Both the position numbers and the translations under genes were made by a program. Of a stretch of DNA of 64,000 nt, positions 24,070 through 34,233 are shown in pieces. Location: assembly GCA_028284195.1 (NCBI GenBank), contig JANQSE010000009.1, forward strand, positions 1 to 64,000. The letters run 5' to 3'. The first letter of the stretch is position 1; each line of letters starts with the position of its first letter. A model generated the notes under the pieces. It was not told where the DNA came from, did not search any database, and saw nothing but the letters and a program-made list of their open reading frames with translations. This DNA comes from Balneola sp. (GTDB lineage: Bacteria; Bacteroidota; Rhodothermia; Balneolales; Balneolaceae).

Positions 24070-26547
24070 ATGATTGGTCTTATCGGCAAGATTCTACTTA
24101 CGCTTTCTTTTCTTTCCGGGGTAGTGTCTATGTGCCTTTATTTCCAGGGGGCAAAGAATGATGATACTGCAAAACTGAAAATTGGTAACTGGTTGTTTGG
24201 TGCTAAAGGAGCTTTCCTGGTGGCAGCTTCGGGTTTGCTGGTGTATCTGCTGTTTACCCATCAGTTTCAATATTATTATGTATTCAATTATACCAGTTTA
24301 GATCTGCATCCAAAGTACTTGTGGTCGGCATTTTATGGTGGGCAGGAAGGCAGCTTTATGATATGGATATTCTTTTCGTGGTTAATCGGTTTCGGATTAA
24401 TGAAGTGGACAAGAGAGCCATACAAAGCACCGGTATTATTTTTCTTAACCCTCACACAGGTTTTTCTGCTTTCAATGGTATTGGGATGGGATATCGGAAA
24501 TATCAAAATCGGTTCATCTCCATTCAGAACGTTAGTAGAGGAAATGCCAGATGCACCATTTATTCAGGCAAATCCGGATTTTGTTCCCCAGGATGGCTCC
24601 GGGCTTAACGACCTGTTGAAAAGCCCCTGGATGATGATCCATCCCCCAATTGTATTTGTGGGTTTTGCATTAATGACCGTTCCATATTGTTTTGCAATGG
24701 CAGCACTATGGAAACAAAAATATAATGAGTGGATTGGCCCCGCTTTACCGTGGACACTTACCGGAAATGTAATTTTGCTAACGGCTATTTTTTTAGGCGG
24801 CTATTGGGCATATGTAACACTTTCTTTTGGCGGGTACTGGGCGTGGGATCCGGTTGAAAATGCTTCTCTGGTTCCTTGGCTTATAGGTACAGCCGGAATT
24901 CATACAATGATTATACAGCGAAAAAGCTCGGTAGCACAAAAATCATCCATTTTTTTTGCGATTCTGGCATATGTAGTGGTGATCTATGAAACCTTTCTCA
25001 CCAAATCGGGAATTCTGGCAGATTCTTCGGTGCATAGCTTTACCGATCTTGGTTTATATAACCAGTTGCTCCTGTTTGTGATCGTAACTACAGGGATTGG
25101 AGCTGCTTTGTTTTTATGGAGGTACAAAGAACTTCCCACGCAGGAAAAGGAGTCCCAAATTCTTACCAGAGAATTCATGACATTTACGGGAGCAATGCTC
25201 CTGTTCATATTGGGGTTGGTGATTATTTTGGGAACAAGTTCGCCAATTATAGGATTGCTTTTCAATGACAATCCCACGCCGCCGGAAACCAGTTTTTATA
25301 ACCAATGGAGCATGCCTATTGCCATGCTAATGGCGGTATTTACTGTACTGGGACAATACTTATTTTGGAAGAAATATAATTGGGAAACACTATCTTCGGC
25401 GTTGATAAATCCGCTTTTGGTTACTTCGGTTTTTACGCTGGCATCTGCAATATTTGGACAGGTCAGAGAGCCATATTATATCCTGTATATGTTTACAGCG
25501 TACTTTGCCGTAGTTGGGAACGGGTGGGTGATTGCTCAGTTATGCATCAAAAAACCTAAGCTAATTGGTGGTTCGGTAACGCATGTTGGCTTTGGTATTT
25601 TATTGATAGGGATACTTGCTTCATCGGTATATAATGAACCTATGCTGGATGGACGTATTGCTCAATACAACGAGAATGTGAAGCAAGGTAATGTAAAAGA
25701 TGAAATGGGTTTTACCGTTACTGAGCCGGTTTTATTTTTAGAGCTTAAGCTAAAGGAACCCAAGATTGTCAACGACAAATACATTGTTACTTATGTTGGA
25801 TTTGATATTGAAGATCAAAACCGGCCGGGTCAGCAAACCTATAAGTTGTTATTTGAACCACTTGACGGAGGCGATCCTTTCTACATGTACCCTGAAGTGT
25901 ATCCAATGCTGGCTACATCCACACAAGAGAATGTGCAATGGTCGGTAGATCCGGATGTTCGCTCGGGTTTATTGAGTGATATCTATCTGTATGTGGCGGG
26001 AAGTTCATATATCAAACAACGAAATGATATGATTGCCCGGCGCGCAAATGTGAACCCGGTTGGTGTTCAGGATGAAGTACCTGAAATACAAACTATTCAG
26101 TTCGAAAAAGGGGAAACGATTACTGTTGGCGGTTTCGAAATGAATTTTATCGACTACGCAATGGAAGACACTGCGGCATTACCGCCAAGCACTACCATTG
26201 GTGTACGGGCTCAGGTTCAGGTTCATCATATAGCCAGCGGCCAACGCTTTTTACTGGAACCATTGTTTGCTTTATATAATGATGAAGAAGGGAAAACCTT
26301 TGTGTTTTCACCACCAGTTGATCTACCGGGCTTCGATATTTCATTCAGTTTTTCCAAAGTACGCCCTGAGACAGGAGAGATCGATCTGAGCATAACCGGA
26401 TTAGACGAAGAATATAAAAGCGAATGGATTTTAGTTGTTGCAGAACAAAAGCCGTTTATCTCTGTTGTATGGCTGGGTACTTTTCTTCTCATGATTGGAT
26501 TTACAGTTTCCATTTTCCGACATTGGGGAAGAGAACGGAAGAAATAA
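24070..26547 (+). CDS. ccmF: cytochrome c haem lyase subunit CcmF
   Basis: An 825-aa polytopic membrane protein that attaches haem to apocytochrome c. YWAWDPVENASLVPWLIGTA is the WWD domain. LSAFYGGQEGSFMIW and MMIHPPIVFVGF contain conserved His and Gly positions, and a large periplasmic domain lies between the last two helices. Length is at the long end for the family. It follows ccmE by 3 bp. No CcmH or CcmG gene follows; instead unrelated genes appear. Confidence 0.95.
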   Translation: MIGLIGKILLTLSFLSGVVSMCLYFQGAKNDDTAKLKIGNWLFGAKGAFLVAASGLLVYLLFTHQFQYYYVFNYTSLDLHPKYLWSAFYGGQEGSFMIWIFFSWLIGFGLMKWTREPYKAPVLFFLTLTQVFLLSMVLGWDIGNIKIGSSPFRTLVEEMPDAPFIQANPDFVPQDGSGLNDLLKSPWMMIHPPIVFVGFALMTVPYCFAMAALWKQKYNEWIGPALPWTLTGNVILLTAIFLGGYWAYVTLSFGGYWAWDPVENASLVPWLIGTAGIHTMIIQRKSSVAQKSSIFFAILAYVVVIYETFLTKSGILADSSVHSFTDLGLYNQLLLFVIVTTGIGAALFLWRYKELPTQEKESQILTREFMTFTGAMLLFILGLVIILGTSSPIIGLLFNDNPTPPETSFYNQWSMPIAMLMAVFTVLGQYLFWKKYNWETLSSALINPLLVTSVFTLASAIFGQVREPYYILYMFTAYFAVVGNGWVIAQLCIKKPKLIGGSVTHVGFGILLIGILASSVYNEPMLDGRIAQYNENVKQGNVKDEMGFTVTEPVLFLELKLKEPKIVNDKYIVTYVGFDIEDQNRPGQQTYKLLFEPLDGGDPFYMYPEVYPMLATSTQENVQWSVDPDVRSGLLSDIYLYVAGSSYIKQRNDMIARRANVNPVGVQDEVPEIQTIQFEKGETITVGGFEMNFIDYAMEDTAALPPSTTIGVRAQVQVHHIASGQRFLLEPLFALYNDEEGKTFVFSPPVDLPGFDISFSFSKVRPETGEIDLSITGLDEEYKSEWILVVAEQKPFISVVWLGTFLLMIGFTVSIFRHWGRERKK

Positions 26548-26569
26548 CCAACATTCAATTTTTCAAACT

Positions 26570-27274
26570 ATGAATTCGGCTTTAGGGCATTTATTTCACA
26601 AATATAGATGGTTGTTGCTTGTTCCCTGTTGGTTATTGGTGATTGAAGTTAGTAACGCGCAGAATGTTTTATTTGAGGGATCAGAAACTGTTTCCCAAAA
26701 CCTTCCATCTCCCCGCGGAGCGTTGCTCCGTTCTTTTGTAGTTCCGGGCTGGGGGCATAATTATGTTAACAGCGATAACTGGACGAGAGGAAAAATTCAT
26801 CTGGCAGCCGATGTAGTTATGATTGTAAGCTATTTTGGGCTTAATGTCAGAGCAAACCGGCTTGAAAATTCATTACAAACATTGGCAAGATCTAAAGCAG
26901 GAGTAAGCTTATCGGGTCGTAACAGGGATTTTGAGCTGGCTATTGCAAATTTTAATAGCCTGGCCGAGTATAACGACTTCCAACTTCGTTCGAGAAGATG
27001 GAACGAGATTTTACCTGATACCCCTGAAAATCGGTGGCAGTGGCAAGGCACTAGTGATCGCCAGGAATTTCAGGATACCAGGGATCGAATTGCCAATTCA
27101 AAAAACCAATTACCAACGCTGCTTACCCTTATGGTTGCCAACCGGCTGCTAAGTGGAATTAATGCATTTACCAGAGCACGCAATATGATACAGAATCCCC
27201 CGGAAGCCTCAGTCAGCTATCTGAATGAGTTTGGGCAGCCGGGTATTACAGCAAAGGTAAAGTTTAGTTTCTAA
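26570..27274 (+). CDS. DUF5683 domain protein, exported
   Basis: About 234 aa. The start is set at the ATG at 26570 because the track start lies inside ccmF. A signal peptide (LLLVPCWLLVIEVSNAQ) precedes LLRSFVVPGWGHNYVNSDNWTRGKIH, the PGxGxxYxxxxxxGxxH signature of DUF5683 membrane proteins, with a second hydrophobic stretch after it. Function unknown. Probably co-transcribed with the ccm genes, without proof of a role in cytochrome maturation. Confidence 0.65.
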   Translation: MNSALGHLFHKYRWLLLVPCWLLVIEVSNAQNVLFEGSETVSQNLPSPRGALLRSFVVPGWGHNYVNSDNWTRGKIHLAADVVMIVSYFGLNVRANRLENSLQTLARSKAGVSLSGRNRDFELAIANFNSLAEYNDFQLRSRRWNEILPDTPENRWQWQGTSDRQEFQDTRDRIANSKNQLPTLLTLMVANRLLSGINAFTRARNMIQNPPEASVSYLNEFGQPGITAKVKFSF

Positions 27275-27347
27275 TTTTTTGATAGTGCTGATGGGGTTAC
27301 ACCAAAGCTGCCGGCGCGTTAAAAAAGAAATCTATATAAACAAGATT

Positions 27348-27881
27348 ATGAAAAAAACTCTGCTATTTATTTTATTTGCCGGTTATTCGGCAGCAATCTA
27401 TGCCCAAAAAGGAGCAAATCCAATTATCAAAAATTTTGGAACGATTTATGAAATAAAAGATGCTGTTAATCCGGATCCAAGTATTATCTACAAGATCGTT
27501 GTGGATTTAAAAACGACTCAGAGAGACAAAGAAAGTATAAACCCCGGGTTGAATAATGTGGCCAGAATGTTGAACCTGCATGGATTAGGAGGAGTAAAAG
27601 CCGAAAACCTTAAAATAGCAGTTGCTATTCATGGTGGGGCAACCGATGTAATTCTTACAAACGAAGCTTACCGGAGCCGGTACGAATTAGACAATCCAAA
27701 TCTTAAGCTTATCAGCGAATTGAAAGAAGCAGGTGTAGATTTATATGTTTGCGGACAATCTTTATTGGGTAGGAAGTATGAGCATGGAGAAGTGAACAAA
27801 GAGATAAAAATTGGGCTTTCTATGCTTACTGTAGTTACAACCCATCTACATAAAGGATACCATCAAATGGTGTTTAATTAG
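27348..27881 (+). CDS. periplasmic DsrE-family protein
   Basis: A 177-aa protein; the ATG at 27348 is chosen because it directly precedes a signal peptide (LLFILFAGYSAAIYAQ). The mature part has the DsrE/DsrF-like fold: NLKIAVAIHGGATDVILTN, LKEAGVDLYVCGQSL with a conserved Cys, and SMLTVVTTHLHKGYH. Cytosolic relatives relay sulfur; secreted versions are of unknown role. It ends the rightward ccm-associated gene run. Confidence 0.75.
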   Translation: MKKTLLFILFAGYSAAIYAQKGANPIIKNFGTIYEIKDAVNPDPSIIYKIVVDLKTTQRDKESINPGLNNVARMLNLHGLGGVKAENLKIAVAIHGGATDVILTNEAYRSRYELDNPNLKLISELKEAGVDLYVCGQSLLGRKYEHGEVNKEIKIGLSMLTVVTTHLHKGYHQMVFN

Positions 27882-28115
27882 TTTTTAAAGCTGAGTAAAT
27901 CTGGCAGCTCTTTTTTAACCTTCACTTCTCTATTTCTTAAAGTAGTAGAAACTCACCTACAGAAAGAACCCTGTTCAATAATAGTGAAGCCAAATTCAAT
28001 TAAAGAGTTTTCCTCTATGGGAGGAGGGGAGTTGAGTTCGATTGCCAAATTCCCTGCCCGCAAGCAAACCTACAGGCAGGTGGGTTGGTTAAGGTTGACA
28101 ATTCTTAAGAAACTC

Positions 28116-29666
28116 TCAATTGCCGCCGTTACGGTTCGCTTTTCTTGGAGTTGGCCAAGTCATTCTTTCGCCGGTTCTGCGTGAAATTGGCAGAATTGCC
28201 CGGTCACGTGGGAATTTCTCAGGATCTTCGCTGGCCATATAAGTGAGAATTGCAGTTAAAATTGCATTATTTCTTACATCATCGAATACAATTTTATCAT
28301 AAGTGTCGCGATTGGTATGCCATGTATAATTCCAATAGCCCCAACTTAACGAGCTAAGAGAAAACCCAGGTGCTCCGGCTGCTACAAACGATGCATAATC
28401 AGATCCGCCGCCACCCGGTGTTCCTGGAAATGTTGTTTCAATGTGACGCTTAATATCATTTGGTACCGGTTCAAGCCAGCGTCCCATAAATTCGTAGGCA
28501 TGTAAAAATCCTTGCCCTGAAATACGTACTACCCGTCCGGTTCCATTGTCCTGATTGAACAGTGCCTGAAGCCCCTCAACAACTTCAGGGTTGTCTTCAA
28601 CAAATGCACGCGATCCATTTAACCCTTGCTCCTCGCTTCCCCAAAGGCCTACAATTATAGTTCTTTTTGGGTTTGGATATACGGTTTTAAGAATACGCGC
28701 TGCTTCCATCATAGTAATAGAACCGGTACCGTTATCAGTAGCACCTGTGCCTCCATCCCATGAATCGTAGTGAGCGGAAAGAATGATGTATTCATCTGGT
28801 TTTTCTGATCCGGGAATGGTTGCAATGGTATTAAAAGTCTCAACTCTGCCTAAATCCTTAGATGTTGCGTTGACTTTGATTTTAGGCTTGCTTCCATGTT
28901 TGGTTAAACGGTATAGCAATCCATAATCTTCTAAAGAAACATCAACGGTCGGGATTTTCTTGGTTCTGGAACTAAAAATCTTATTCACTCCAAATCCGGA
29001 AGACCAACGCGATTGAATGATACCAACTGCTCCTGCATCTTCTAATGCAGCTATGATGGTTCTTGAGTTATATCCGGTGTTGTTTATGTTTTCTCTCCAA
29101 GCCCGCGTTTGTGCCTGGCGGCTGTCTTTCATTTTCTGGAACGATTCTTCTGTTGCAAATTCTTCCCAGTTATAATCGGGCCTGCCGGTTGGCTGCGGCA
29201 TAGATACCAATACATACTTGCCCTTCACATTCTTCAGCCATGCCTCAAATTCTTCTTTGTCTGCTATTTCAGGAATAATTGCTGTTTCGGCTTCAACGCC
29301 GCCTTTTTTTGTTCCGGGGCTCCAGGCAAGTATCATTCCTTCCATACTTACTGTTCGGGGATGGGTAAGATCCACATGAGTAGTACCGCGTTCCCAACCT
29401 TTCCACTCCCCAAATTGTTGATTTTTGGCATCAATACCCCATTCTTTAAAAGTATCTACTGCCCAATTATGAGCTTTTAGTTGTTGTGGAGTTCCCACAA
29501 GGCGAGGGCCTATTACATCAAGAAGCTCATGCGCTAATTTTTCGAGGTGGGAGTTTTCTGTAGCTTCCTTCACAATTTTTTCCACCATTTGATCGGTAGT
29601 TTGCGCAAAAACCCTAGTAGTTGTTAGCACGAGTAATGCTACGATCAGTTGCAACGTTCTTTTCAC
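28116..29666 (-). CDS. M28-family zinc aminopeptidase, exported
   Basis: A 516-aa periplasmic metallopeptidase. A signal peptide (LIVALLVLTTTRVFAQ) is followed by a PA-domain-like insert (about 120-250) and the M28 catalytic domain: LSAHYDSWDGGTGATDNGTG gives the His and bridging Asp, GLWGSEEQGLNGS the catalytic and metal Glu pair, FNQDNGTG a metal Asp, and WHTNRDTYDKI the final His. It probably trims peptides for scavenging. Monocistronic. Confidence 0.93.
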   Translation of the reverse strand: MKRTLQLIVALLVLTTTRVFAQTTDQMVEKIVKEATENSHLEKLAHELLDVIGPRLVGTPQQLKAHNWAVDTFKEWGIDAKNQQFGEWKGWERGTTHVDLTHPRTVSMEGMILAWSPGTKKGGVEAETAIIPEIADKEEFEAWLKNVKGKYVLVSMPQPTGRPDYNWEEFATEESFQKMKDSRQAQTRAWRENINNTGYNSRTIIAALEDAGAVGIIQSRWSSGFGVNKIFSSRTKKIPTVDVSLEDYGLLYRLTKHGSKPKIKVNATSKDLGRVETFNTIATIPGSEKPDEYIILSAHYDSWDGGTGATDNGTGSITMMEAARILKTVYPNPKRTIIVGLWGSEEQGLNGSRAFVEDNPEVVEGLQALFNQDNGTGRVVRISGQGFLHAYEFMGRWLEPVPNDIKRHIETTFPGTPGGGGSDYASFVAAGAPGFSLSSLSWGYWNYTWHTNRDTYDKIVFDDVRNNAILTAILTYMASEDPEKFPRDRAILPISRRTGERMTWPTPRKANRNGGN

Positions 29667-29867
29667 AATTTAATCCGGTTAGTTAATATTTTGCGGCTGT
29701 GAATATATCTAAGAATCGGTTAAAAGGATGAGTAGGAAAACGTTTTTTAACGTTTGGATATATGAACTGATTTGGTGATTCAGCTTTAAATCAGGAGTTG
29801 TATGCACATTTTGGTATTACAAACTGATGCAGTGATAGATGTGGTTATAAAGAACAATTAAGACGCC

Positions 29868-30968
29868 CTATCTGGATCTGGTCTTCAAAAAAGGGATAAT
29901 CTGTTCTTTCAATAAAGGAAAGATCGCTTCTTTATAACGTCTTCTTGGTGTTGTATTAAGTGTGGTAGACGTTATTATTATCACGGAATCGAGTTCGGGG
30001 ATCATAAATATATATTGACCGCCATTGCCCCAGGCAAAAAAGACGCTATATCCTCCAATTTTTTGGTTCCACCACTGGTAGCCGTACCCGTATGGATTGT
30101 ACCTGCTGTTGGTATATGTTTTAAACGAATCGAAAATCCATGCTTTAGATATGAGCTGTCGGTTATTATAAACTCCTTCATCAAGCAGCATTCTGCCAAT
30201 CTTTAGCATATAATCAGGTTTAAGGGCCATGTTATTTCCACCCATGTAATTTCCCTGCGGATCTTTATCCCAGCCGCCAACGGTTATACCTAACGGGTCA
30301 AAGAGATATTTTTCTGCGAAGGTTTTGGTATTCATTCCAGAAGCTTTAGAAATAATAACAGAAAGCAGGTGAGAGGTGCCTGTGCTATATACCATTTGTC
30401 CTCCAGTTTCGGTAACAAAATCTTGGTTGAGAGCATATTCAACCCAATTGTCACTAATCACCCAGGCTCCGTAATTTTCTGAACTCGTAGATCGCAATCC
30501 TGCCTGCATTGTCAACAAATGTTTAACGGTAATGCTTTCTTTTAATGAATCGGGGTTCCGGTGAAAGTAATCTGGGAAATAAGTTTTAATTGGCTCATTA
30601 ATGGAAGGAACAAAACCCTCTTCGATTGCAATACCCATAAGTAAGCCAATAATACTTTTAGAAGCGGATTTAATGTTAAAAGCCTGATTGATATTTCTGC
30701 CTTTATAGGGTTTCCGGATCAGCACTTTACTATTTTGAGAAACAATGAGTGTTCTTAAGGTGGTGATATTCCCCGCCTGTTTTATAATGTTTGAAATAAG
30801 AACAGAGTCAGGTTGTTGAGCTCGTAATAATCCGGATGAAAGACAGAACAAAAGGAGAAAAATGAACCTTAGAATAGTTTTAGCTCGTCGAACTCTTGAA
30901 TTTAAAAGTAACCGGTATTTGATTTTTCTGCGGAGTTCCAATATGATAGAGTTCCCATTCTGAATCAT
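29868..30968 (-). CDS. serine hydrolase, beta-lactamase class C-like
   Basis: Up to 366 aa. An N-terminal hydrophobic helix (FIFLLLFCLSSGLLRAQ) targets it to the periplasm. KSASKSIIGLLMG holds the SxxK nucleophile, MVYSTGTSHLLS the YxN-like motif, and GYQWW with the later WGNGGQYIF the HxG/KTG equivalent. These are penicillin-binding-protein-fold esterases or peptidases, not proven beta-lactamases. No good start codon lies closer to the signal helix than the ATG at 30968, so the frame overlaps the preceding small gene by about 89 nt, which is unusual. Confidence 0.8.
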   Translation of the reverse strand: MIQNGNSIILELRRKIKYRLLLNSRVRRAKTILRFIFLLLFCLSSGLLRAQQPDSVLISNIIKQAGNITTLRTLIVSQNSKVLIRKPYKGRNINQAFNIKSASKSIIGLLMGIAIEEGFVPSINEPIKTYFPDYFHRNPDSLKESITVKHLLTMQAGLRSTSSENYGAWVISDNWVEYALNQDFVTETGGQMVYSTGTSHLLSVIISKASGMNTKTFAEKYLFDPLGITVGGWDKDPQGNYMGGNNMALKPDYMLKIGRMLLDEGVYNNRQLISKAWIFDSFKTYTNSRYNPYGYGYQWWNQKIGGYSVFFAWGNGGQYIFMIPELDSVIIITSTTLNTTPRRRYKEAIFPLLKEQIIPFLKTRSR

Positions 30969-31146
30969 AATTAAGGATACGGTCTCTCAAAATATTTACC
31001 AAGTCTTCTGAGCTCCCGTTTTCAGAATGCCAGTCAAAGGTTTCCACTCTGAATTTGAGGTTTCTTTTTTCGCCATTAACCCGGATATCCAGATTAGCGA
31101 CTTTTTTTACATTAGGGATGGTGAATTGGACGCGTACATTTTGCAT
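30880..31146 (-). CDS. small conserved hypothetical protein in ABC locus
   Basis: An 88-aa protein I do not recognise, beginning MQNVRVQFTIPNVKKVANLDIRVNGEKRNL. It is a soluble, beta-strand-rich, basic protein without signal peptide. The ATG at 31146, 2 bp after the ATPase stop, is preferred over the upstream ATG at 31161, which overlaps it. The last 89 nt overlap the serine hydrolase frame. Its place suggests co-expression with the ABC exporter. Confidence 0.55.
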   Translation of the reverse strand: MQNVRVQFTIPNVKKVANLDIRVNGEKRNLKFRVETFDWHSENGSSEDLVNILRDRILNYDSEWELYHIGTPQKNQIPVTFKFKSSTS

Positions 31147-31148
31147 GA

Positions 31149-31832
31149 TTATTTCTCGCATGGGTTATTTTTGGTAATGGCTCCATCCTGAAGATTGATA
31201 ATCCGTTTTCCGTATGATGCCATTTCATCAGAATGGGTTACCTGAATGATGGTAACTCCATCTTCTTCATTCAGTCTTTGAAATATCTCCATGATCTCCC
31301 TGCTTTGATCGGAATGTAGATTTCCGGTCGGTTCATCTGCCAGGATAAGTTTGGGGCTGCCAATTAAAGCGCGGGCTACACCCACAAGCTGTTGCTGGCC
31401 GCCGGATAGTTGGTTTGGAAACAGATCTTTTTTTGCCACCATGCTAAATCTATCCAGGATATCTGCCACCATGCTTTTTCTTTGTGCACCTTTAACTTTT
31501 CGGTAAAGGAGAGGCATTTCGATGTTCTCGTAAACCGTAAGCTCATCAATCAAATGATATGCCTGGAACACAAATCCAATATATGATTTATGATACTCTG
31601 ATTTTTGCTTTTCGCTGAGATTATGAACCGGTTCATCAAAGAAATAGTATTCTCCTTCATCTGCATCATCAAGGAAACCTATAATGTTTAGCAGGGTGGA
31701 TTTTCCTGCTCCACTCGGCCCCATAATACTTGCAAAATCTCCTTCCTCAATATCCAGGTCGATTCCTTTTAGTATAAAGTTTCTTTGTAGTTTTTTGTCG
31801 ATATAACGATCTATGTCTCTTAGTTTTATCAT
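31149..31832 (-). CDS. ABC transporter ATPase (LolD/MacB type), second copy
   Basis: A 227-aa nucleotide-binding protein: GPSGAGKST Walker [16 protein letters not shown] signature, [11 protein letters not shown] Walker B, VTHSDE switch His. The signature carries QQQLV instead of the common QQQRV. These ATPases drive FtsX-like mechanotransmission permeases for lipoprotein or peptide export. It starts 4 bp after the fourth permease and is the second ATPase of the locus, the first being at 41531-42220. Confidence 0.92.
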   Translation of the reverse strand: MIKLRDIDRYIDKKLQRNFILKGIDLDIEEGDFASIMGPSGAGKSTLLNIIGFLDDADEGEYYFFDEPVHNLSEKQKSEYHKSYIGFVFQAYHLIDELTVYENIEMPLLYRKVKGAQRKSMVADILDRFSMVAKKDLFPNQLSGGQQQLVGVARALIGSPKLILADEPTGNLHSDQSREIMEIFQRLNEEDGVTIIQVTHSDEMASYGKRIINLQDGAITKNNPCEK

Positions 31833-31836
31833 ATGT

Positions 31837-34218
31837 TTATTCGCTTTTAAGACTGTCCACAGGGTTGGTAAGTGCGGCTTTAACAGATTGCCAGCTCACG
31901 GTCATAAGGGTAGCAATCAGAGCCAGCAGAGCAGTGTAAATGAATACCGCAACACCAATGTTGATTTGGTAGGCAAAGTTTTGGAGCCATTCATTCATCA
32001 CATACCATGCCAAAGGGCTCCCAATTACAAAGCCAATCCCTACAAGTTTCAAAAAATCGGATGAAAGCAAAGCTACTATACTTGCTACCGAAGCTCCCAA
32101 CACTTTTCGAATTCCTATTTCCTTAGCACGTTTTTCTATGAGAAAAGAAGAGAGCCCTACCAATCCAAGGCAGGCAATGAAAATGGCAAGCCCGGAGAAC
32201 AAAGAGAGTAAGTTCCGTGTTTCTATTTCGGATTTATATAGTGCATCCAGTTGCTGATCCATAAACAGGAATTCAAAAGGACGATGAGGAGCTATTTCTT
32301 CCCATACATTTTCTAAGGCATTTAGTGTGCCCTGAATATTAGAGGGATTTACCTTGACTAAAAGATGGTTGTGCATGTTTTTGTTCATGAACAATGCCAA
32401 TGGCTCCACTTGTTCTTTTAGAGAAGCAAAATTGAAATCTTTGATTACACCTACTATTTCGCCTTCACGATTACCTAACACATTGAATTTTTTGCCAATG
32501 GCTTCTTTCGGAGTCCATCCATATGCGCTGACCAGTGTTTCGTTTAATAAATAAACATATCCTTGTTCGTAAGAATAATTTGGGTTAGAAGGGAATCCAT
32601 TTCCGGAAATCAGGTCAATATTTAACGTATTAATCAAATCTCTGTCTGCAGCTCCCGCATTAATTAGAATTCGTTGAGTACCTGGCATATGCTCGGATTG
32701 ATATCCGCCAAAAACTTTGCCCGGGATGTTCGACATATACGTTGCGTTTATAACGCCAGGTTGCCTGAGAATCTCAGATTTTAGAAGCTCTCTTTTTGGA
32801 TTCAGGTCTCTGTCGTTTGTAGGAAGCACAATAACTTCCTCTTTATCAAAACCGAGAGACTTGTTTAGTACAAAGTCAGTTTGCATGTAAATAACAGCAG
32901 TGCCAATAATCAAGAAAGTAGAAATAGTAAATTGGAACGCAACCAATCCTTTTCTCAGAAAATCCCCGGAGCTTTTTTTATTTAAAAGTCCTTTTAAAAC
33001 CTGAACCGGATTGTATGATGAGAGGAGTAAAGCAGGGTAACTGCCGGCGAATAGTGTAGTAACCAGCGTGATACCAATAAGCAGGTACATAACATTTAGA
33101 TCGGTAAGAATATTAAACTCTATGTTTTGCCCCATCAGGTTAAAGAAGGCATCTTTACATACTTCAACAAGAATTACCGCTATTGCAATAGAGATTAAAG
33201 TGAGGATAATGGATTCTCCATAAAACTGTTTAACCAGTTGAGATTTTACAGCTCCTAATGCCTTTCTGATACCTACTTCAGCACCTCTGCGGGCTGAACG
33301 GGCTGTAGCAAGGTTTATATAGTTTATAATGCCAATTATTAGAATCAGAAATGCCAGAAGGGAAAACCCGTATACCTGTTGTATATTCCCCATAACTGCG
33401 ACATCTGAATCAGAGTCGCTTTGTAAGTAAATGTCCTTTAATGGAGTAAAAGAAAGGGTAAAATCACGCTCTTCGGGCAAATTAGTATCCAGAAATTCAT
33501 TAACTCTGGCTTGTAACATCTCTTTAGAACTTTTAGGATTTAAAAGAAGGTAAGTGAAAAAGTTCGCCGACTGAAGTTCAGTATCTGAGAGTTGAGACCA
33601 GTTGCTGCGGGTGTTAAGGGAAGCCAGATAATCGAAACTGAAATGAGAATTAGAAGGAGTGTTTTGCACAACGCCTGTAATATTGAAATCGATAGCCTGT
33701 GAAAAAATGCGGGCATTTATGGTTTTACCAATCACATCTAACGAGCCAAATAACTGGATGGCTTTCGACTCAGTTAATACAATAGACCGGGGATTTATCA
33801 GAGCAGTTTTTGAGTTTCCGGCAATAAGTTGAAATGAAAAAATGTCGAAGAAACTTGAGTCGGCATATAAGAAACTCTCTTCCTGGAATTTTTTATTTTC
33901 GATGCTGATGATGACAGGATTGTACCTGGTTGGATCGTACAACCTAATCCAGCGTTCTATATCAGAGGTGACAGAATTAATAGTGGGTGCAATCATAGAG
34001 GGAGTAACTGCGCTTTTTCGATCTTCAGTAATTAACTCTACCCGGACAATACGGTCAGCATTTTCATGAAAGCCATCATAACTGAGCTGATGTTTTACAA
34101 AAATGAGTATGAGCAGGCACAGCCCAATCCCAATGGAAAGCCCGGAAATATTTATAAACGAATATCCCTTATGTTTTTTGAGGTTTCGCAGCGCAATCTT
34201 GATGTAGTTTTTTAGCAT
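31837..34218 (-). CDS. FtsX/MacB-like ABC permease, copy 4
   Basis: A 793-aa inner-membrane permease. N-terminal MLKNYIKIALRNLKKHKGYS and helix 1 are followed by a MacB-like periplasmic domain, an FtsX domain (GIINYINLATARSARRGAEVGIRKALGA), a second periplasmic domain, and a second FtsX domain (EKRAKEIGIRKVLGAS) ending VDSLKSE. This double-FtsX architecture is typical of Bacteroidota-type exporters. Copies are 6-16 bp apart and share start and end motifs. The substrate is unknown. Confidence 0.9.
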   Translation of the reverse strand: MLKNYIKIALRNLKKHKGYSFINISGLSIGIGLCLLILIFVKHQLSYDGFHENADRIVRVELITEDRKSAVTPSMIAPTINSVTSDIERWIRLYDPTRYNPVIISIENKKFQEESFLYADSSFFDIFSFQLIAGNSKTALINPRSIVLTESKAIQLFGSLDVIGKTINARIFSQAIDFNITGVVQNTPSNSHFSFDYLASLNTRSNWSQLSDTELQSANFFTYLLLNPKSSKEMLQARVNEFLDTNLPEERDFTLSFTPLKDIYLQSDSDSDVAVMGNIQQVYGFSLLAFLILIIGIINYINLATARSARRGAEVGIRKALGAVKSQLVKQFYGESIILTLISIAIAVILVEVCKDAFFNLMGQNIEFNILTDLNVMYLLIGITLVTTLFAGSYPALLLSSYNPVQVLKGLLNKKSSGDFLRKGLVAFQFTISTFLIIGTAVIYMQTDFVLNKSLGFDKEEVIVLPTNDRDLNPKRELLKSEILRQPGVINATYMSNIPGKVFGGYQSEHMPGTQRILINAGAADRDLINTLNIDLISGNGFPSNPNYSYEQGYVYLLNETLVSAYGWTPKEAIGKKFNVLGNREGEIVGVIKDFNFASLKEQVEPLALFMNKNMHNHLLVKVNPSNIQGTLNALENVWEEIAPHRPFEFLFMDQQLDALYKSEIETRNLLSLFSGLAIFIACLGLVGLSSFLIEKRAKEIGIRKVLGASVASIVALLSSDFLKLVGIGFVIGSPLAWYVMNEWLQNFAYQINIGVAVFIYTALLALIATLMTVSWQSVKAALTNPVDSLKSE

Positions 34219-34233
34219 GATTATTCTCTTTTT

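Noticed and set aside
26226-26558. 110-aa minus-strand ORF at the ccmF end
   Set aside because: Shadow of the conserved ccmF C-terminus; Ser/Arg-rich composition typical of antisense frames.
29868-30968. True beta-lactamase
   Set aside because: SxxK and Tyr motifs fit the whole penicillin-binding-protein-fold esterase group; nothing indicates lactam hydrolysis.
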